In this document: positions 12,758 through 25,613 of the stretch, one piece after another
Layout: each line of letters opens with the position of its first letter
Numbering within the stretch: position 1 is the stretch's first letter
Origin: Cucumis sativus
Lineage: Eukaryota; Streptophyta; Magnoliopsida; Cucurbitales; Cucurbitaceae
Direction: 5' to 3'
Assembly (NCBI RefSeq): GCF_000004075.3
Contig: NC_026656.2
Span: 558,001 to 622,000 of the forward strand
DNA length: 64,000 nt
Made by a program: the position numbers and the translations under genes
The notes under the pieces: model-generated
Told to the model about the DNA's origin: nothing
Seen by the model: the letters and a program-made list of their open reading frames with translations, nothing else
Databases searched by the model: none

Positions 12758-14142
12758 ATGTCGTGGCAAACGTACGTTGATGATCATTTGATGTGCGACA
12801 TTGATGGCCAAGGCCAGCACCTTGCCGCCGCTGCCATTGTCGGCCACGACGGCAGCGTTTGGGCTCAGAGCGCCTCATTTCCACAGGTTTCCTTTATATC
12901 CTTTCTGTTTCCTCTTTCATTTCTCAATTTTCGCCTTCTAGATTGGATTCTTTTAGCGTCAACGTAGAATATGTCGATTAATTCCACACTTGTCGTCATC
13001 TTTAATCCTATGGAATTAACAACGATACATTTGTTTACATCGATTGTGCATCGTGATTTCAATCATTAGATATTGATTTGAAGAGGATTTTGATTGATTC
13101 CTCTTGTGTTTGAAATGATGGATCTGATCAATGTGTAATCAATTAAATGTTGATTTCTAGAGGATTGTACTTGATTTTTCTTATCATGGATTCTTAATTG
13201 CAGTTCAAGTCTGATGAGATCAATGGTATCATGAAGGATTTTGATGAACCAGGTCATCTTGCACCTACTGGATTACACCTTGGTGGTACAAAGTATATGG
13301 TAATCCAAGGAGAGCCTGGAGCAGTCATCCGTGGAAAGAAGGTGATGTAAAAACATCATAAATGAAATCTACACGTTTTTGGTTTATTGATTTCTATCAA
13401 TTTTTTATTCCACTATGATCACCATTGGTACAAAGTACAACTTGTTGGTAATACTTACATTACATGAATCAATGTTCATAATGAGACTTTGTGTCAACAT
13501 GATCTTGATCTGTGAGTTCCAACAGTGGTCTATTATTGAATAGTAATTATTGTTGACACCTCAAGAAGTTTGAAAGGCTCAGAAGTGGCAACTAAAACTT
13601 AATTAATCGATCATCTTCAAGAAATGAATTCGATCTTCGAAATTCATAGCTGCACTTCGTATGGGATTGTTACATTGTTAAACATGAGTTGACATATACT
13701 CATTCCCTTGAGGTTTAAATTTCCAAACCCCACATTTGTTACCTCGTGATTTCATGTTTATATCAAATGGTATGGGTTATAGCATAGTTCAATGAATTTT
13801 CATTTCAAGTATTATGATCTACTGTGAGAATGAAAGCCAGCTATATTGTTAATTGTGACAAACATGGTGAAACATATCCTTGATCAACATGACCGTTGAG
13901 GTCAAAGTTCAATCCCTCATCTCCATAGGCCGTATTTATTGTACTAAAAAATAAATCAATGGACTAAAGTCCGTTAAATTTCTCTTGTTTTGGATTCTTT
14001 ATGGCAGGGGTCTGGAGGAATTACCATAAAGAAGACTGGTCAAGCTCTAGTCTTCGGAATCTATGAAGAACCTGTTACTCCAGGACAGTGCAACATGGTC
14101 GTTGAGAGGCTTGGCGATTACCTCGTCGATCAGGGTCTGTAG
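12758..14142 (+). CDS. PRF: Profilin A (133 aa, three exons)
   Basis: Exons 12758-12886, 13204-13341 and 14008-14142 join in phase 0 to 133 codons plus TAG. Profilin binds monomeric actin, phosphoinositides and poly-proline and controls actin filament assembly in the cytosol. The protein starts [13 protein letters not shown], has DGSVWAQS, then [15 protein letters not shown] and [15 protein letters not shown] (actin/PIP2-binding face), and ends [12 protein letters not shown], all standard for plant profilins. Exons of 43, 46 and 44 codons match the usual plant profilin gene structure. At 133 aa it is two residues longer than profilin B because of extra residues in the N-terminal loop (GQGQHL against GNHL). 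It differs from B at other places ([19 protein letters not shown] against [19 protein letters not shown]), so the pair is an old duplication. Site II motifs lie upstream. Confidence 0.96.
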
Positions 14143-15860
14143 ACTTTTCTAAGTCCCATCTCGGTTCCCAGTTATCGAATTTTGGCCTACAATCTTTTTT
14201 TTTTTTTTTTTCAGATTCTTTTCCCTCCTTCTCTTTGTGTTTTGTTTGGTCTCAAGTTTGCATACGCTTCATTCTAGAGCCTCAGAATAGGCCAGAGAAG
14301 TTAATGCAGACAATAACCTCCTGAAAGATATTAACAGTTGTTTGGAGCTTGGCTTTTCATTAATTTTCATAAAACATATGAATATTTTTTAGTATTTACT
14401 CTTCTTTTTTCCCCCCCATTAGTTTATTCCTTGAAGCAATATCCTTCTCTTACTTTTGCTTGAAGATTGTTTATATACAATTGCATACAGGTTGTATGGT
14501 CTATGCTCTTGATTTTGACAGGTAAGAAAATGAAATTTCTTGATTTTTTTGCCCTATCAATTAACATTGTGGTGGCAGTCATGAATGACTCATAAGATAA
14601 AGATTAAATCTCTATCTGAAAACAGTAGCCTTATAAAAAAATATTTTAGATTATTGATAGATTTTGACCCTTTTGGATGGTTTTGGTATTGAAATGTCCA
14701 AATAGACCCAACTCTTAGTTGATCTACTTTTACTTTTTGATGTCATTAGTTTATATTATGTGTTTAACTTACTACTTGTACTCTCAAAATTCTAGGTCAA
14801 ACTTGTAATTTAACTTAATTAAATTGTTGGTGTTTATTATTATTTCAAATAAGGTAATAATTTGAATAATGTACTTTTGAAATGGGAAGAAAACAATAAA
14901 AAGGAAAAGAAAAAGGGTTGTCTGTTTGTTTGATTGATTGGTACAAACATTTTGCAATCAACTAAGATTTTTAGTATGACCCCTCAGAAATTCCTTTTTT
15001 TGCAAAAGAAGCCCTCATAGTAGAGATTCCTTTGCTTTTGAAAAGGGTCTCTTTTGAAATGGTCTATTGCTTAAAGAGGATGTCTCTCTTTTTTCTTTTT
15101 TATTTGGACCAAATATTTTTGTACAAAGTAGCATCACAATCTACAAAAGAATATCCTCACCAAATTTCCTTCCCACCCTCCCCATAGAAAATGATGGGTT
15201 GGAAATTTACACCCCATTAATTAATAATATTCAAATCCCATTAAATTATTCTCTATACTTTTGATATATTATTCAAAATTTCAAAGCTTGAATTATTCCC
15301 TTTTATTTTCTCTCTCAATTCAAAACCAATTAAAATCTTCTCAGCTTCCTCCAACTCAATTCCATCTAATAATTTAATAAAATAGCGTATACTTTTCATT
15401 TCATAATATAAAATTTTATATATTTTCAACATAATATTCCAAATTGAGCTGGCTTGAATAATAATAATATCAATTATTTTTTAAATTAATATAAAGTGAG
15501 AGGAAGAAACACTATGGTGGGCTTTTGAAGGCCCACTAAACACAAATTGCAAAACCAAAGAGACAGAGGGAGAGGGAGAGAGGGGTATTTAGGTAATTTG
15601 GAAAAATGAGATCGCAATTATTTTGGGGAAAATAATTATAACTGCGTGACATCAACGCTATCTCGGGCGAAACTGCGTTGTAAGAAGAGAACAGAGAGAG
15701 GATCATTTGGAGAACTTATTTCGTCAGTGGACATAAATTCAATCTTTCTCTCAATCCATTTACAGAAGGAAAAAGAAAAACGAAAACCCTAGAAAGAGAT
15801 TTGTAGGAGAAAGAAGGTAGAGGCAAGAGAAGGAAGTAGAAGAAGAAGCAGCCGGGAAAG
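14143..15860. other. Intergenic region between the two profilin genes
   Basis: About 1.7 kb holding the 3' untranslated region of profilin A, AT-rich spacer, and the promoter and purine-rich 5' leader of profilin B (about 15660-15860). No separate gene is visible. Confidence 0.6.
15518..15535. promoter_or_regulatory. PRF: Inverted pair of site II motifs upstream of profilin gene B
   Basis: TGGGCT (15518-15523) and GGCCCA (15530-15535) face each other within an 18-base imperfect palindrome about 330 bases before the ATG of profilin B. Profilin A also carries site II motifs at a similar distance, which suggests shared promoter logic in the tandem pair. Confidence 0.4.
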
Positions 15861-17275
15861 ATGTCGTGGCAAGTTTACGTCGATGACCATTTGATGTGCG
15901 AAATTGAGGGCAATCACCTCACTTCTGCGGCCATTATCGGTCAAGACGGCAGCGTTTGGGCTCAAAGCCAAGCTTTCCCTCAGGTTTTCTCTATTTCTTT
16001 CAGGATGTTTTTTAATCCGAGTATTGATTTGATTGATTCTTTGTAATCCATGGCTGGATCTGTTTGGACTTTTTTTTATTATTATTATTCAAGATCTATA
16101 TGAGTTGATCTGATTGTTTTTCAGGTCGATGCATTACTTCGGTGTATCTCTTTGCAGTTTTGTTAGATGTGATTGAAATTAGAATCTGTTGTTGTTTCTT
16201 TTTTGTTTATGTTGATTTAATGTTGCTTTTGTGTACGAAGCAATGAAGATCTGGAGTATTTCGATTTTGTTAGTTAGGAATTGGTTCAGATGCTGTGCTG
16301 AAATATAAAACCTTCAATTTTGAGAAGGGAAATTTGAGTATCTGTTGTTGCGTTTACATTTCTCTGTATTAGTTAGTTTGTCATGGTGATTGATATCGTA
16401 TAGTGTTTGTTATGTATGGAATTGACAGGAGAAGTTGAAGGTTGTTGATCCATCTAACTTTCCTGATTTCTTGTCAACTGCATGAGATTCTCAATGCATG
16501 TTCTTGTTTTTTTGGTTATATGCAGCTCAAGCCTGAAGAAGTTTCTGGCATCGTGGGTGACTTCGATAACCCTGGGACGCTTGCTCCGACTGGTTTGTAC
16601 ATCGGTGGTACAAAATATATGGTAATCCAAGGGGAGCCTGGAGCTGTTATTCGTGGGAAGAAGGTGATAAGCTTTAATAGTACTGTGTTATACTTTTCTT
16701 CTGTGAGTTGTGACTCCAGGATAGATATGATCGGCATGCAAACAAATTATTCTGAAAAATGTTCTAAAATTTACTTGATTAGTTGCATCTGAATATGATT
16801 TGCTTCATATTAGGTTAGTTCTCTAATTGGTCAGTCAAGATAGTTACATTGCTAAAAGTTTGTAAATTCATCGGAATATGATGGCACCAATGCACTGTTC
16901 TATTGGTGGAGATAGAAATATCTTTGATGTTTACTTCGGAAAATTACAATTCTCCTTTCCATTGAATTTTTAAAAGGGTCATTCCAAATATATCAATCAA
17001 ATTCGAAGTATTAGCAAATCTAACATGAGGTAAAAAAAAAAACTGCCAATACAGCAAACTTTAGATCTAGCTCTTGGAGTCCTAAAAGTTCTACTTATTG
17101 GAATTATTCTCTTAAAAACTAATTATCTCTTGATTTTCAGGGCCCAGGTGGGGTTACTGTTAAGAAGACTGGTCTGGCTTTAGTCATTGGTATCTATGAC
17201 GAACCAATGACTCCTGGTCAATGCAATATGATTGTTGAAAGGCTTGGGGATTATCTTATGGATCAGGGTCTCTAA
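15861..17275 (+). CDS. PRF: Profilin B (131 aa, three exons), close to cucurbit allergen profilin
   Basis: Exons 15861-15983, 16526-16663 and 17141-17275 join in phase 0 to 131 codons plus TAA. The protein begins [17 protein letters not shown], carries [48 protein letters not shown] and ends DYLMDQGL. Length 131 is the plant standard. It acts as an actin-monomer and poly-proline binding protein of the cytoskeleton. It is, from memory, very close to melon profilin (allergen Cuc m 2). Intron positions are the same as in profilin A, which lies 1.7 kb upstream in the same direction, so the two arose by tandem duplication. The second intron holds an AT-rich repeat relic near 16975-17060. Confidence 0.97.
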
Positions 17276-18983
17276 ATATCGGTTTGTTTCCTACTGCTAC
17301 ACTCTGTCCAAGTTCTTATTTGCTTCCAGCTTTCTCTCATTGCTTATACGATATATCTTTTGGATTGCTGCTAATTTCAGGGAAACCATGTATTGTTTGT
17401 ACAAGTCTATGGACTCTTGAATGGAAATGGGTTTGATTGATGCTTGAGGAGTGATGCTTATGTTTCTCGTTATTAGTGTTGTCTCTTTCACTTTTTTATT
17501 TTTATTTTTGTCCCTTTGAAATATTGTGGTGGTTTTCAAGTGAGGTCCATGTTGTAGCATCAAATATGGATTTGGTAAACCAATCAGCATAAATTTATAA
17601 TTACTCTTCTCTATTTTATCTGTTGATTTTTGCAGCGGGCTCCTGTATAACATGAGCAGATATATAGTTTCTTTTAACCCAAATGTGGGATGTTTGCACA
17701 TTTTAGTCCATCTTGTTCAACATGAATTCATTTCCTTTTCTTCTCTTCTATTTGTTATGATTACACTTCTCCACAACACTTTAGAGCTTAATCCTGCCAA
17801 AGACCTAAAAGCAACAATTTAGAGTGTATGTATTCTTGTAGTACTGAGAACGCACGTGAATGCTTCTATGTTGCTACCAGCCATTGTAACAACAATTTTT
17901 TTTTTCCGTATGACCAATTAACTTATGGTTGTAGACATTTTATCCGTTAAGATGTACTCAAGTTTGCAGCATCGTGCATTAACATACCCGCCTACCGCTT
18001 TTGTTTCAACGTATGAATTACCTTAAACTATATCTTTGGGGAGTAAAATATGGACAATCTTGATTGTTCTTTTCTATCAATTTTATTATACATTCACCAC
18101 TCATTCTAAGAGGGTTCAACTTCTTAAAATTTCTTGAGGTTTACAATTTCAATCAAATAAAACTTTAGTAAAACACAATGATAATATAAGTCAATATCTC
18201 TTAGGATTTTATTTTCAAAATCAAATAAAACTCCTTAATAAGATGTAAAACATAATAATAATATAAGTCAACATCTCTCTTAAACAATCTAAACAATCTA
18301 TTGGTATGGTTGGATTATATTTTCAAATGTAAATAAAGTTATTTTAAAAAAAAAATACGTTTAAAATAGATTTTAAGTATATTTTAAATCATTTTTAGGA
18401 AAAATGAGTTATTTGACAAACATTTTTTTCCTTAATCCAAACGAATCTTATATCATTTTAAAAAAAATTGATTGTGTGAGTCAAATAGATGTTGATTGCT
18501 AGTGTTAGGTTGGGCGTTGCAATACTTGCCATTGGCTAAAGCTTCCAAATGAAAAGGTGGGTCTGTCAATGATACCTTGTGATAAAGTCCAAATATCTCA
18601 TCATAGTGTATGGGCCCTGTGATCGGTTTATATGAAAGAAAATATGGTTTAGTGAAGAAGTGGGGATGACTATGACTTTTTTTTTTGTTTGGCTGATCCG
18701 GTTTGGTTTAGTTTGTTAAAGAGCGGTTCCGTTTGGTTTATTTAACCCCCCAAAACCGAACCGATTTATATTCCCTAACGTCTATAATAATATTTACGCG
18801 CTCCTCAATGTTTTGAATTTCTTTGATTTATATTCTTTTTGCTTCTTTGAAGAATCAGATCGTCGCTTTCCTCACTGTCTCTATAGACAAAAAGAAAAAG
18901 GAAAAACCTCAATCCCACATTTCTCTTCTTTCAATCTCCTTTTCCTCACCAACCGCTATTCAAACCCTACGATCTCATCAAAG
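17276..18983. other. Intergenic region, profilin B 3' end to MKK6 promoter
   Basis: About 1.7 kb without a gene. It includes the likely 3' untranslated region of profilin B and the promoter and 5' leader of the MAP kinase kinase gene. Around 18700-18770 the words ccggtttggttt and aaaaccgaaccg form an imperfect inverted repeat. Nothing else stands out. Confidence 0.6.
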
Positions 18984-21771
18984 ATGAAGACCAAGACGCC
19001 ATTGAAGCAGCTCAAGCTCTCTGTTCCCGTTCAAGAAACTTCCATCCGTTCTTTCCTGTAAGTTTAATCCATTTCTCTCTTGTTTTTCTGCTTAATTTTC
19101 ATCATTTCTTCTTCCTTTTCAGCGTTCCTTTCATTTCCTTACTGCTACTCTTTATTTGATTGTGTGTAAATATGCTATCGTGTGTTCCTCAATGGAGGTT
19201 CGATTGAGTTGCATTCTTAGTTTCTTGGAAATCAATGCTAGAAAATATACATGTTTTTTTGGAAGTTTGGTGGACTTATCTTTTGTTGATTGGATGAATT
19301 CAATTAACTCGCTTCATTCATCTACTTTCCATTTCGAGTATTTCTAATTTCAGGAAGGATTTAGGGCATGATCTGTCAGATTTATAATGAATTATTAGTA
19401 TTTCTTTTATACATGCATATTTCTGTTTCATCGGTTATCGTTTCTGATTTTGTAAATTACAGGACTGCAAGTGGAACATTTCATGACGGCAATCTACTCC
19501 TGAATCAGAAAGGAATGCGGCTTATATCTGAAGAGAAAGAATCGCAGGTAAGTTTCTTTTACTTCAAACATACTAATTTGAATCCGTGAGAACTGGCCTA
19601 ATCTGGTTATTTGTGTGGTTTATATTAATGTTAGATCACTTTTCCCTTTTTCAAATTTGTTTGAACAGACTACAGATTCTAAGGAGCTTGATGTTGATTT
19701 CTCGTTGGAAGATCTAGAGACTGTGAAAGTTATTGGGAAAGGAAGTGGAGGTGTAGTACAACTTGTTCGACACAAATGGGTTGGAAAACTTTTTGCCTTA
19801 AAGGTTGTTATACTGGTGGAACAATTCTACACTCTTGCATCTGTTTTTGGTCATTCTACTTTTGCTTTAAGTTATTCACATATTTTGTTCCTTGGCTTTG
19901 TTATAATAGTTGAAGAAGCTGCTGCAGGAAGGTAGCAGTTTCTAATCTTTACATTTAATGTGGAGGTAGCTAGTAAACTGCTAATACGTTCATTTAGCTA
20001 TGAGGATAGATTCAAATTCCCTTCCAAAAAGCAGTAGAGGTTGGTCTTGGTTTACAAGTTAAATTTGTTGAAGTTGAAAGTTCTTACAAAAATGTAGGAT
20101 AGTGAGCTAGTTTTATCTCTTTGATCTATGGGAAAAAAGAACAATGAGTTTTGGCAATAAGTGATAAAAGCCAGATCAGGCAGTGCCTCAGGGGTGACTG
20201 GTGACTGGTGACTGGTGACTGGTGACTGGTGACTGGTGAGAGTAATATGGTAAACTATTCATTGTTATGATTATTTCTATGATATGGTTGAATTATGTTT
20301 GATGTTGATTCATTGTTTTATTTGTTTCACGTCTTCTTTAAGCTAAAAATAAATTACCATTCTGTCCAAATAGTTGCGCAATTAACTTGTCTTCCTGTTT
20401 GGAAGTGTTCAAATTTTGAAGCCAAGGTATCTGTTTGATTTTGGTTATCTTAGATATATAGCTTATTTATCCAAACTCCATAGTTTTTAAGAATTTCACT
20501 CTGCTTAGTCTTAGTATGCTTGTGATGTCGTCTCCATCAAAATCTGCTATTGTTTGTGCTATTTTGGCTTGTGTATATCATAACCTCGGGTGCAAATTCT
20601 ATAATTCTGTTGGACTCTTCTACCACATGCTTCAGGTAATCCAGATGAACATACAAGAGGATATCCGTAAACAGATAGTACAGGAACTGAAAATAAATCA
20701 AGCAGCACAATGTTCACATATTGTGGTCTGCTATCATTCTTTCTACCACAACGGTGCCATTTCTCTTGTGCTAGAATACATGGATCGTGGTTCTTTAGCC
20801 GATGTAGTCAGACAAGTCAAAACAATTCTTGAACCATATCTCGCAGTTGTTTGTAAACAGGTCTCAGGTTTCTGTTATTCGCATCAAAACTTGAATGAAA
20901 AGGTCGAGCTTTTTACTCATGCTCACCCACCTGAATTATATTCCAGGTTTTACAAGGTCTGGTATACTTACATCATGAGCGACATGTTATACACAGAGAC
21001 ATCAAGCCATCCAATCTACTTGTGAACCATAAAGGTGAGGTCAAGATCACTGATTTTGGAGTAAGTGCAATGCTAGCAAGTTCTATGGGTCAGAGAGATA
21101 CATTTGTAGGGACTTACAATTACATGTCGGTATGTGTAATTTCCCCTCGAGATTGAACATTGAAATGGATGACTTTATGCAGTGTTCTGTTTATGACATC
21201 AGTTTTTACTTCCCTCTTTCAGCCTGAACGAATTAGCGGAGGAACATATGACTACAGCAGTGATATATGGAGTTTGGGTTTGGTAGTACTTGAATGTGCA
21301 ATTGGAAGGTTCCCTTATTTGCAATCTGAAGAGCAGCAAAGTTGGCCAAGCTTTTATGAACTCCTTGAGGCAATTGTAGCAAAGCCACCGCCTTCAGCTC
21401 CACCGGATCAATTCTCCCCCGAATTCTGTTCCTTCGTTTCTGCTTGGTAAGTACTTTTTTCAGGTTTTCTCATATTCGTGTATCTATGCTTCTCCCATTC
21501 AAGTTTTTTAACATTTCATTTTTCATTACAATTGGCAGCATAAAGAAGGACCCAAAAGAAAGATCATCATCATTAGATCTTCTGGTTGGTAGCCTTTGTT
21601 TTCCCCATTTCAGTTTCAAGTCATGAATATCAGTTTCCTTAAACAAAACTCTCTTTTTGGTTATAGAATCATCCTTTCATCAAGAAATTCGAAGATAAAG
21701 ACATCGACGTCGGGATTCTCGTCGCCAGCTTGGATCCACCGGTAAGTTTTCCCAGACAACAACAACAATAA
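18984..21771 (+). CDS. MKK6: MAP kinase kinase, MKK6/ANQ type (358 aa, eight exons)
   Basis: Exons: 18984-19057, 19463-19547, 19669-19803, 20636-20860, 20947-21129, 21223-21446, 21539-21584, 21667-21771; total 1077 nt in frame. The protein starts [18 protein letters not shown], with a MAPK-docking site (basic residues, then LxL) at about 8-13. Kinase features: glycine loop 76-83 (GKGSGGVV), lysine K98, HRD 189-191, K193/N196, DFG 208-210, and the plant-type activation site S219-x5-T225. Then come [17 protein letters not shown] and a C-terminal [11 protein letters not shown]. Both length and sequence match Arabidopsis MKK6/ANQ1 from memory (356 aa), which acts between NPK-type MAPKKKs and MPK4-type kinases in phragmoplast expansion and cytokinesis. 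I chose the stop at 21769-21771; the CCG|GTAAGT near 21740 could be a donor to a further small exon, and cDNA would settle that. Confidence 0.94.
20193..20240 (+). repeat. Heptanucleotide minisatellite (GGTGACT)n in MKK6 intron 3
   Basis: Six perfect GGTGACT units followed by a partial unit lie within the 832-bp third intron of the MKK6 gene. Perfect identity of the units suggests recent or ongoing length change. It would be a useful length marker. No coding effect is expected. Confidence 0.95.
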
Positions 21772-22589
21772 CCAATAACAATAATCATAAAACATTTGTG
21801 TTTAATGTAATATCTTAGAAGGAAAAGAAAATAGAATTTACAATCTGTTTCTTTCTACCTTTGTGTGTAATATGCTCTCTTTTGCCTCGTAAACACATGG
21901 AATGGTTTGGTTGTCAAATTAGTGATTTCCTAAGATTTTCTTGGGTTCATTTATATTTATTTATTTTGTAAAATCATAAATTTAAACTAATTCTTTTCTA
22001 GGAAAATATTCATGTTTGAAACAACAGTTTAGATTGATTTTTTTCTTCTTCTTCAATTTTACTCCACAAAACTGCTAATTTAAAACAATTTCTTTTCTAC
22101 CGAACACAATTGTTTACTTTGAATTAATCTAAAGTTTTATGATGCTACCTAAGCAAGAAATCTGTCTCTTATTAAACTACACATCAAAGAAAAAGCTAAA
22201 TCTACCTCTTACAATTTTTTCCTTTTTTGACTTTCAATTCATAATGATTTGTACTATTATATTATCTTGGAGTCTTTATAAATGTTTTGAATTGTTGTTG
22301 GAATAGAATTTGGAAAAGGGTATTATTGCAACATTTTGAAAGAAGTGATATATGTTTGAAATTTAGATGAATATTAGAAGAATGATGTAATAACAATAAT
22401 GTTATATTAATATTTGTAGAATTAATATATTCTAATTTCTCTCTCTCATAGCTGTTCTTCTTAGCCAGAAAAATCCAAGCTGCCTTCAAAAACTCCCTTT
22501 CCCCACTTTTCTCTACTTTTTCTTCCATAAGAATCTCTTTCATTTTCCCCAATTTGATTCCAATTGCCTACGTTGGTTTGAACTATTTC

Positions 22590-22625
<36 letters not shown>

Positions 22626-24917
22626 GTTTTATTGAGAGATTAATATTATTTAATCAAAATCAACTGAAGAATTGGAACGGACAGTTTTTTTTGAAAAATT
22701 CAGCCAAGTTGACAAACTTTTTAAACCGAATTGACGAACTAATTTTGTGCTAAAAAATGTTATTCGAACTATTTGCCATTTCGGTCCTATTATCAAATTT
22801 CCGAAACTAATATTTAGAAAAATAAACTCTATATTATTCATGTTAATAGATGTTTTATTTACTAATTTAAACGTTTAATTTTTTTTGTTTTATAATCTTA
22901 CAAGAAATGTTATTGATATTGACATTATTATAAAATTAAGTCCTTCATATTTGTGTTGATCTAGAAAATGAGTATTTGTTTATTTAAGAAAAAAAACAGT
23001 TGATTTCCATTTAGTTTCTATTCCAAATGAATTAGAAAAATGGTTATGATATATTATGATAATTGAAGGCAACACAAACATACTTCCCCCCAATAATGAA
23101 GAAAAGGAAAATAATAAACCCAATAGAAAGTAGAAAGGGGGAAGAGATTTAGATGGTGAATGTGTTTCGATTTCTGTGGGTATAATTTGAAACCCTAATA
23201 ATTGGGCATATGGTTTTGTAGCACCACATGGATAAGATCTCTTACATAAGCAAAAAAAAATAAAAGGTTGGTAAAGGATATGTGTGGTGCTTATTTGAAA
23301 GCCAATCACATTTTGGGTCACCTTTCATGAATTAGTCAATCCTCCTTATCTTTTTCTTCCATTCCCAAGACACCCTCCTAAACCATTACACTAAAATATG
23401 GTATTTTTTTGGACACCTCCAACTTTAAAATCTTCTTTTCTTACCCTAATGTATTCATTATATATCCTCCATTCACAATTTCTCATAACCCCTTAATTAA
23501 CTCAATTAAGATTAATTAGTTTGATTTTTTTTTTTATCAAGTTCTAAAGTTTTCCAATTTTAGTATAGGTTCTATCTTCCAATTAGTTATGACTTTGTTT
23601 TTTCGAATTAGAAGTATAAAACATAGAAAATGGATGTATAACTTTTTAAAATTACATATATCTTATTATTTATTTATATATTTTAATTGACTTTTTTTTA
23701 ATAAAAAGTAGATTTATGGGATCTTATTATTCACTCTAAAGTAAATTTTAAGACTTCAATTGAATAGAAAATGACATAAGTGAAAAACTTAGACAAAAAT
23801 ATCAACAACAAAAAAATTGTTTTCAATAATGCATTTATTTTAACCAATGTTGTAAAGGGAGTTAGTGTAAGTAATTTGGTCATAATCTCCTCTCATATCA
23901 TTTTCAAGCTAAGTATACAATTGAGAAGACCAAATCTAAACTTTTAGATAGTGGCCATTTTTAATAAATAATAAATAAAACCATTCTCCAAAATTAAAAA
24001 AATTGCATTATCAATAATAATAATAAAAAAAAAAAAAACTAACCTCAATCCACCCATTCATTGATTAAAGTAATATGTATACATTTTCTATATTTGATAT
24101 TACTTAACATACCAAATAAAACCTTTTATGATGTCATTTGAAAGGTTTGCTTTCTCTCATATAATAATTATATCCAAGTAAAATAGGAGATGAAATGTAA
24201 GATACCACCGTGGGTTGCAAAAAAAAAAACTATGGATTGTCATCAAGGATATGCATTATTAGATATAATATAAAAATCTTCCAAGTTGATTTTTGTAAAG
24301 TAAAAATTATACCAAATACTCCATCTAAACGTAGGACTTATAATTAACGACCATCAATTTTATGTCCTATCAACTATGTACTATGCTTTTTTTAATGAAA
24401 GTAAACCATATTCTTTTTTAATAATCACATTTAGTGAATAATTAGAGTTATCTTTATAAAGTTTGGGGTGTGATGTGCAACAAAAGACATGAAAGAATGT
24501 AAAATCTGTCAAGTCTTTAAGGAGCAAAGTAGGGAAAGATGTTGACATTAATTAGTTTTCATCTTTCAAAGATCCAAAAAGAGAGATGGTGACTCAGATT
24601 TGGATGTCTTCAATTTTAGACCTTATCCTTAATATTTTTTTTCTTGTAATATGAGAAACCAAATCAATTTGCAACCATATATACACTTTACACTATCACC
24701 CAAAATTCTTATCATCATTAAATATATATATGTGTACACATTTATTTATGTGTCTATTGTGATCCTACTCATCCTATTTATTAAAATAATTCAAACCCAT
24801 CAAAAAGAAACATTTTTTGGTCAATACCCCTACACTTCTTGTTGCTTCTATTTTTAAACTTCATCCCTTCATTCCTTTACTTCTTCAAGGTTTCTTTAAA
24901 TTTTATTTCCTTTAGAC
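21772..24917. other. Gene-poor AT-rich stretch
   Basis: About 3.1 kb with no convincing coding region. It holds the MKK6 3' untranslated region, an (AT)n microsatellite at 22593-22622, AT-rich spacer, and the promoter and leader of the OXS3-like gene near the right end. Short open frames have skewed composition and no recognisable domains. Confidence 0.65.
22593..22622. repeat. (TA)n microsatellite
   Basis: About 15 uninterrupted TA units in intergenic DNA. Confidence 0.95.
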
Positions 24918-25613
24918 ATGGAAGGCAAAGAAAAGATTCTTGAAGATTTTGAAGCCATGGATCAGTTTAGGAAACTCAATTGGGTGATCATGGAAACTAG
25001 AGAAGATGAAGTTTTGGAAGAAGCTTCAACTTCTTCCACCATTGATTCTTCTTCGATGAATTCCATTGAATCTTCTGCATCAGAGTTGTTAGAAGATGCA
25101 TCGTCGTCTTCCTTAACGTCGAACTCTTCGTCGTCATTGTCGCTGTCGCCATCGGATGACGGACCTCTCTATGAACTCTCAGAGCTCATGGCCAATCTGC
25201 CTATCAAGTAAGTAATTAAAGAAAGAGATATATGAAAAGTGTTACGTAATATAATAATGATCAAATTAAATTTTAATTAATTAATCTTTTTTTTTATCAT
25301 AATTTGACTTTGGGGTTTTTGCAGGAGAGGGTTATCAAAATTCTACAATGGAAAATCACAATCATTTACATCTCTAGCAAGTGTAAAGAGCTTGGAAGAT
25401 CTTGCAAAGAGAATGAATCATAACAATAATTATAATTCTCAGAGGAAGAAGATTAAGTGTTGTAAAAGCTATGGAGGAAGTTTGGAATCTCAAAAATCTT
25501 CTAATTATTATTCTCCAAAGCCTTTGATTGCTAAAAAAGTTTCAAGGCCTTCTTCTTTGCTATCTTCTGTTTGTACCAAGAGAAGTAATAGGTTATTTGA
25601 TGCCCATTGCTAA
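24918..25613 (+). CDS. OXIDATIVE STRESS 3 (OXS3)-like protein (192 aa, two exons)
   Basis: Exons 24918-25207 and 25325-25613 join through CAA|GTAAGT and TGCAG|GAG to 193 codons including TAA. The N-terminal half is acidic and serine-rich (about residues 35-85, long runs of S, E and D). The junction region carries the family hallmark LSKFYNGKSQSFTSL at residues 100-114, followed by SLEDLAKR. The C-terminal half is basic (QRKKIKCCKSYGG). This order (acidic serine-rich N-terminus, LSKFxxGKSQSF motif at an exon border, basic C-terminus) is that of plant OXS3/O3L proteins, which are nuclear, chromatin-associated factors linked to tolerance of cadmium and oxidative stress. No enzyme domain is present. 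Assignment rests on the motif and architecture; which paralogue it is cannot be told. Confidence 0.82.

Noticed and set aside
18700-18770. Inverted ccggtttgg / aaccgaaccg words upstream of MKK6 considered as mitosis-specific (MSA) elements
   Set aside because: The core AACGG/CCGTT context does not match the MYB3R consensus well enough to call.
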